Source of the DNA: Candidatus Tityobacter terrigena
GTDB taxonomy: Bacteria > Vulcanimicrobiota > Vulcanimicrobiia > Vulcanimicrobiales > Vulcanimicrobiaceae
Direction of reading: 5' to 3'
Assembly (NCBI GenBank): GCA_003156715.1
Contig: PMHO01000006.1
Coordinates: forward strand, 91,218-155,217
DNA: 64,000 nucleotides
In this document: positions 62,099 through 64,000 of the stretch, piece by piece
Numbering within the stretch: position 1 is the stretch's first letter
Layout of the letters: each line of letters opens with the position of its first letter
The notes under the pieces: model-generated
Databases searched by the model: none
What the model was told of the DNA's origin: nothing
The model's input: only the letters and a program-made list of their open reading frames with translations
Program-made: the position numbers and the translations under genes

Positions 62099-63445
62099 TT
62101 GAGCACCTCCGAGATACCTGCGTCGACAAGCATCGGCGACCGCGCGACGCCGGCGTCTCGGGCGGCTCAGGCCCAGGGCCGAGGCGGCCCCACCAAGCAC
62201 GCGGCGCTTCATTTCGGATATGCCGATGGCCTTCGCGCGCTCGCGGTCATTTACGTCTTCATCTACCACGAGATGATTGCGGCGCCGGAGCTGGGCCACG
62301 GGGTCCGCCTGGCGGACCTGTTGATGGCATTCAATCCCGTCGACATGTTTTTCGTGCTGAGCGGCTTTCTTCTCTCCGGCCCCTTCCTTAAATCGTATTT
62401 CCACGACGGCCGCGACTTCCCACTCGTGGGCGGTTACGCCCTAGCGAGAGCGTTGCGCGCACTTCCCGTTTACTACGTCGGCCTCGCGATCATTTCGGCG
62501 TACCTCTGGTTCACGCACGTTCCACCGAGCCTTTGGGACGTTGTCTCTCACGTGCTCTTCCTGCACGATTTTTTCTCGGGAACGACACAATCGATTTCCG
62601 GGCCGCTCTGGACGCTGGCCGTGGACATCCAGTTTTATATCGTGCTACCGATCGTTGCCTGGTACTTTTTCAAATACACGCGCACCTCGACGCGAGGGAA
62701 GCGCATCGTTCTCTTGTTCACGGCTCTCGGCGCGATTACCGTCGCCTGCATCGTCTATCGATACCTCGTCATGCTGCTCGTGAACCCCAGTTCCTACGAG
62801 CAGCAGATCGTCTACCTTCACCAGCTCCCCGGGGCAGCTTGCATATTTGCTGCCGGGATCGCCGTGCGTGCGCTTCTCGAAGCCGCGACGCCGGGAGTAA
62901 GGCTACGGCTCGCCGACTCATCGTGGCTACTCCTCCTTGGCGTGATCGCTTTCCATCCGCTGGACTGGGCGCTCGACGCCCACTACGACCAAATGCTGCA
63001 GCTCAAGCTGGGCACCTTCGGCCTCGGTCCCGCCCTCGTTGCGGTCGGCGACCCTCTCGGCGCGCTGGCGTGCGCGATGGTCATCTTAGCGCTCGCCGGA
63101 ACCGCGAATCCGATCGCTCGATTGCTTTCGGGGCGGCTTTTTGTCTTCGCCTCTTCGATCTCGTTTACGTTTTACGTTTACCACATGACGGTGATTTTCG
63201 CATTCGCGGGCCGGCAGCCCCATCCGAGCTGGTCGCTCTTCATCAAGAGCGCGGCACTTTCACTAGCGGTGCTCGTTCCGCTCAGCTACGTGCTGTATCT
63301 GCTTGTAGAAAAGCCATTCCTCGAGCTTAAGTCGACGGTAAGACGTTCAAAGCGCACCCACCTTACCGATTGGTCGGACGTTCAGAAGGCCGGGGCCACG
63401 ATCGTCGACGCTCGTCTTTTCCCCGGCACTTCGGAGCAGGCATAA
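62099..63445 (+). CDS. Acyltransferase family 3 (OafA-like) membrane protein
   Basis: 448 residues from TTG 62099 (GTG 62039, overlapping the beta-helix gene, is possible). Family start FGYADGLRALAVIYVFIYH and VDMFFVLSGFLLSGPFL are followed by about ten membrane helices and SFTFYVYHMTVIFAF. OafA-type enzymes O-acylate cell-surface sugars using acyl-CoA. Placed directly behind the beta-helix gene, consistent with a surface-polysaccharide role (inference). Confidence 0.87.
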   Translation: MSTSEIPASTSIGDRATPASRAAQAQGRGGPTKHAALHFGYADGLRALAVIYVFIYHEMIAAPELGHGVRLADLLMAFNPVDMFFVLSGFLLSGPFLKSYFHDGRDFPLVGGYALARALRALPVYYVGLAIISAYLWFTHVPPSLWDVVSHVLFLHDFFSGTTQSISGPLWTLAVDIQFYIVLPIVAWYFFKYTRTSTRGKRIVLLFTALGAITVACIVYRYLVMLLVNPSSYEQQIVYLHQLPGAACIFAAGIAVRALLEAATPGVRLRLADSSWLLLLGVIAFHPLDWALDAHYDQMLQLKLGTFGLGPALVAVGDPLGALACAMVILALAGTANPIARLLSGRLFVFASSISFTFYVYHMTVIFAFAGRQPHPSWSLFIKSAALSLAVLVPLSYVLYLLVEKPFLELKSTVRRSKRTHLTDWSDVQKAGATIVDARLFPGTSEQA

Positions 63446-63618
63446 AGGTTCGTTTGCGGCCGGGCGCGGCCGCGTCGGGCGCGCCTCGTGCCGCGCCCGA
63501 TAACCGGCGGGCGAAAGGCGAGCGTTGCGTGTCCGGCCAACGTGTCAGACCGGCGCCGCAGTGAACTGCCCTTGCAGCATCACCGCCGAGCCCGAGGATG
63601 CTGTGAGATGGTGAGCCC

Positions 63619-64000
63619 ATGACAATACGCGATTTCATGCTTTTAGCGGGCCTCAAGAACAGCGGCCCCACGATGGGAAGGTCGCCGGCCTGGACCACAG
63701 CGGGCGTCGTGGCGGCCGTGCTGCTCGCCCTATCCGGCGGCGGTTCGCAGGTGGCGTACGCCCACCTCAATGCAGCCGATCTGTCCCGGCCCTTTACGAA
63801 ACCCCTTGGCGCCGGCGCGCAACTCGTGTACGTTTCGGACGGACGAAATAATCTCATCGACATCTTCGATCGAAACGGGCGGCAGGTTGGCGAAATCACG
63901 ACCGGTTTGAACGCGCCGGCCGGGTTGTTCGTCGACGCCAGTCACAACCTCTGGGTCGCGAACGGCGGAGCAAACAATGTGCTCGTGTTCCCGCGCGGCT
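63619..64000 (+). CDS. Exported NHL/SMP-30-like beta-propeller protein, C-terminus beyond window
   Basis: 127 residues visible. ATG 63619, then a hydrophobic segment (AGVVAAVLLALSGGGSQVA) near residues 28-46 as signal or anchor, and the first repeats of an NHL-type propeller: LVYVSDGRNNLIDIFDRNG, then GLNAPAGLFVDASHNLWVA. Open at the window end. These repeats bind proteins or ligands; no catalytic residues are visible yet. Confidence 0.8.
   Translation, partial: MTIRDFMLLAGLKNSGPTMGRSPAWTTAGVVAAVLLALSGGGSQVAYAHLNAADLSRPFTKPLGAGAQLVYVSDGRNNLIDIFDRNGRQVGEITTGLNAPAGLFVDASHNLWVANGGANNVLVFPRG

Overview
The window is a dense, GC-rich bacterial chromosome segment with no phage, IS element or CRISPR array that I can see. 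The cell envelope looks diderm: a TonB-dependent receptor (plus a relic of a second one), a lipoprotein, a LolA-like periplasmic protein, RseP and MarC. It also carries genes often met in Firmicutes-like lineages: Amj, Cu-amine-oxidase-N 'stalk' proteins, the coaD-coiled-coil pair and a short zinc-tailed ProS. This mixture and the gene order would fit a deep-branching diderm phylum such as Candidatus Eremiobacterota (WPS-2). That assignment is inference; no rRNA gene is present to test it.

Layout. 1-6.9 kb (minus): a secreted S53 acid protease cut by the window edge, a TPR-like lipoprotein, the lipid II flippase Amj, an M16 peptidase, an exported unknown and proS. 6.9-9.5 kb (plus): PduO-type cobalamin adenosyltransferase, an APC permease and an Mpo1-like protein. 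9.5-20.8 kb (minus): a TonB receptor and stalk protein, then the classic run rpsB-tsf-pyrH-frr-(small ORF)-uppS-cdsA-dxr-rseP-ispG, which couples translation factors, UMP kinase, the MEP isoprenoid pathway and lipid-carrier/phospholipid synthesis. 20.9-26.4 kb: csrA, an MsbA-like ABC exporter, a zinc-finger membrane protein, photolyase and an ECF sigma/anti-sigma pair. 26.5-33.7 kb (minus): a tightly overlapping molybdopterin cluster (moaD, moaE, a MoeB/ThiF-rhodanese protein, moaA) interleaved with an alpha/beta hydrolase, an aldo-keto reductase, queG and a LolA-like protein. 33.7-41 kb: an exported unknown, a candidate ATP-grasp-like enzyme, a holin/DUF3618 fusion, a class V aminotransferase, a stalk-BsuPI protein, phoU, enoyl-CoA hydratase and a DUF2249-Crp fusion regulator. 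41-50.3 kb (minus): an exported unknown with a near-consensus promoter and long leader, then a hisF-hisIE-recG block, a HAD-DUF885-rsmD-coaD-coiled-coil block, and two tRNA genes. 50.4-54 kb: a MarR regulator divergent from a secreted phosphoesterase, then a small zinc protein and MarC. 54-59.8 kb: a cytochrome c/PQQ-dehydrogenase pair and a DNA repair group (split LigD and exonuclease III). 59.9-64 kb (plus): a beta-helix protein, an acyltransferase and an NHL-like protein, an exported/polysaccharide-type locus.

Points of most interest: a pair of near-identical palindromic elements between convergent genes at about 41.0 kb; the 237-nt leader behind a near-consensus promoter at about 42.3 kb; stable hairpins in the rpsB leader and between rpsB and tsf; an orphan TonB-receptor C-terminus immediately after frr; a PQQ dehydrogenase with the Asp-x-Asp pattern of lanthanide enzymes but without the vicinal cysteines; and several confident genes with no conventional start codon where the protein should begin. 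I do not see one clearly new multi-gene system.
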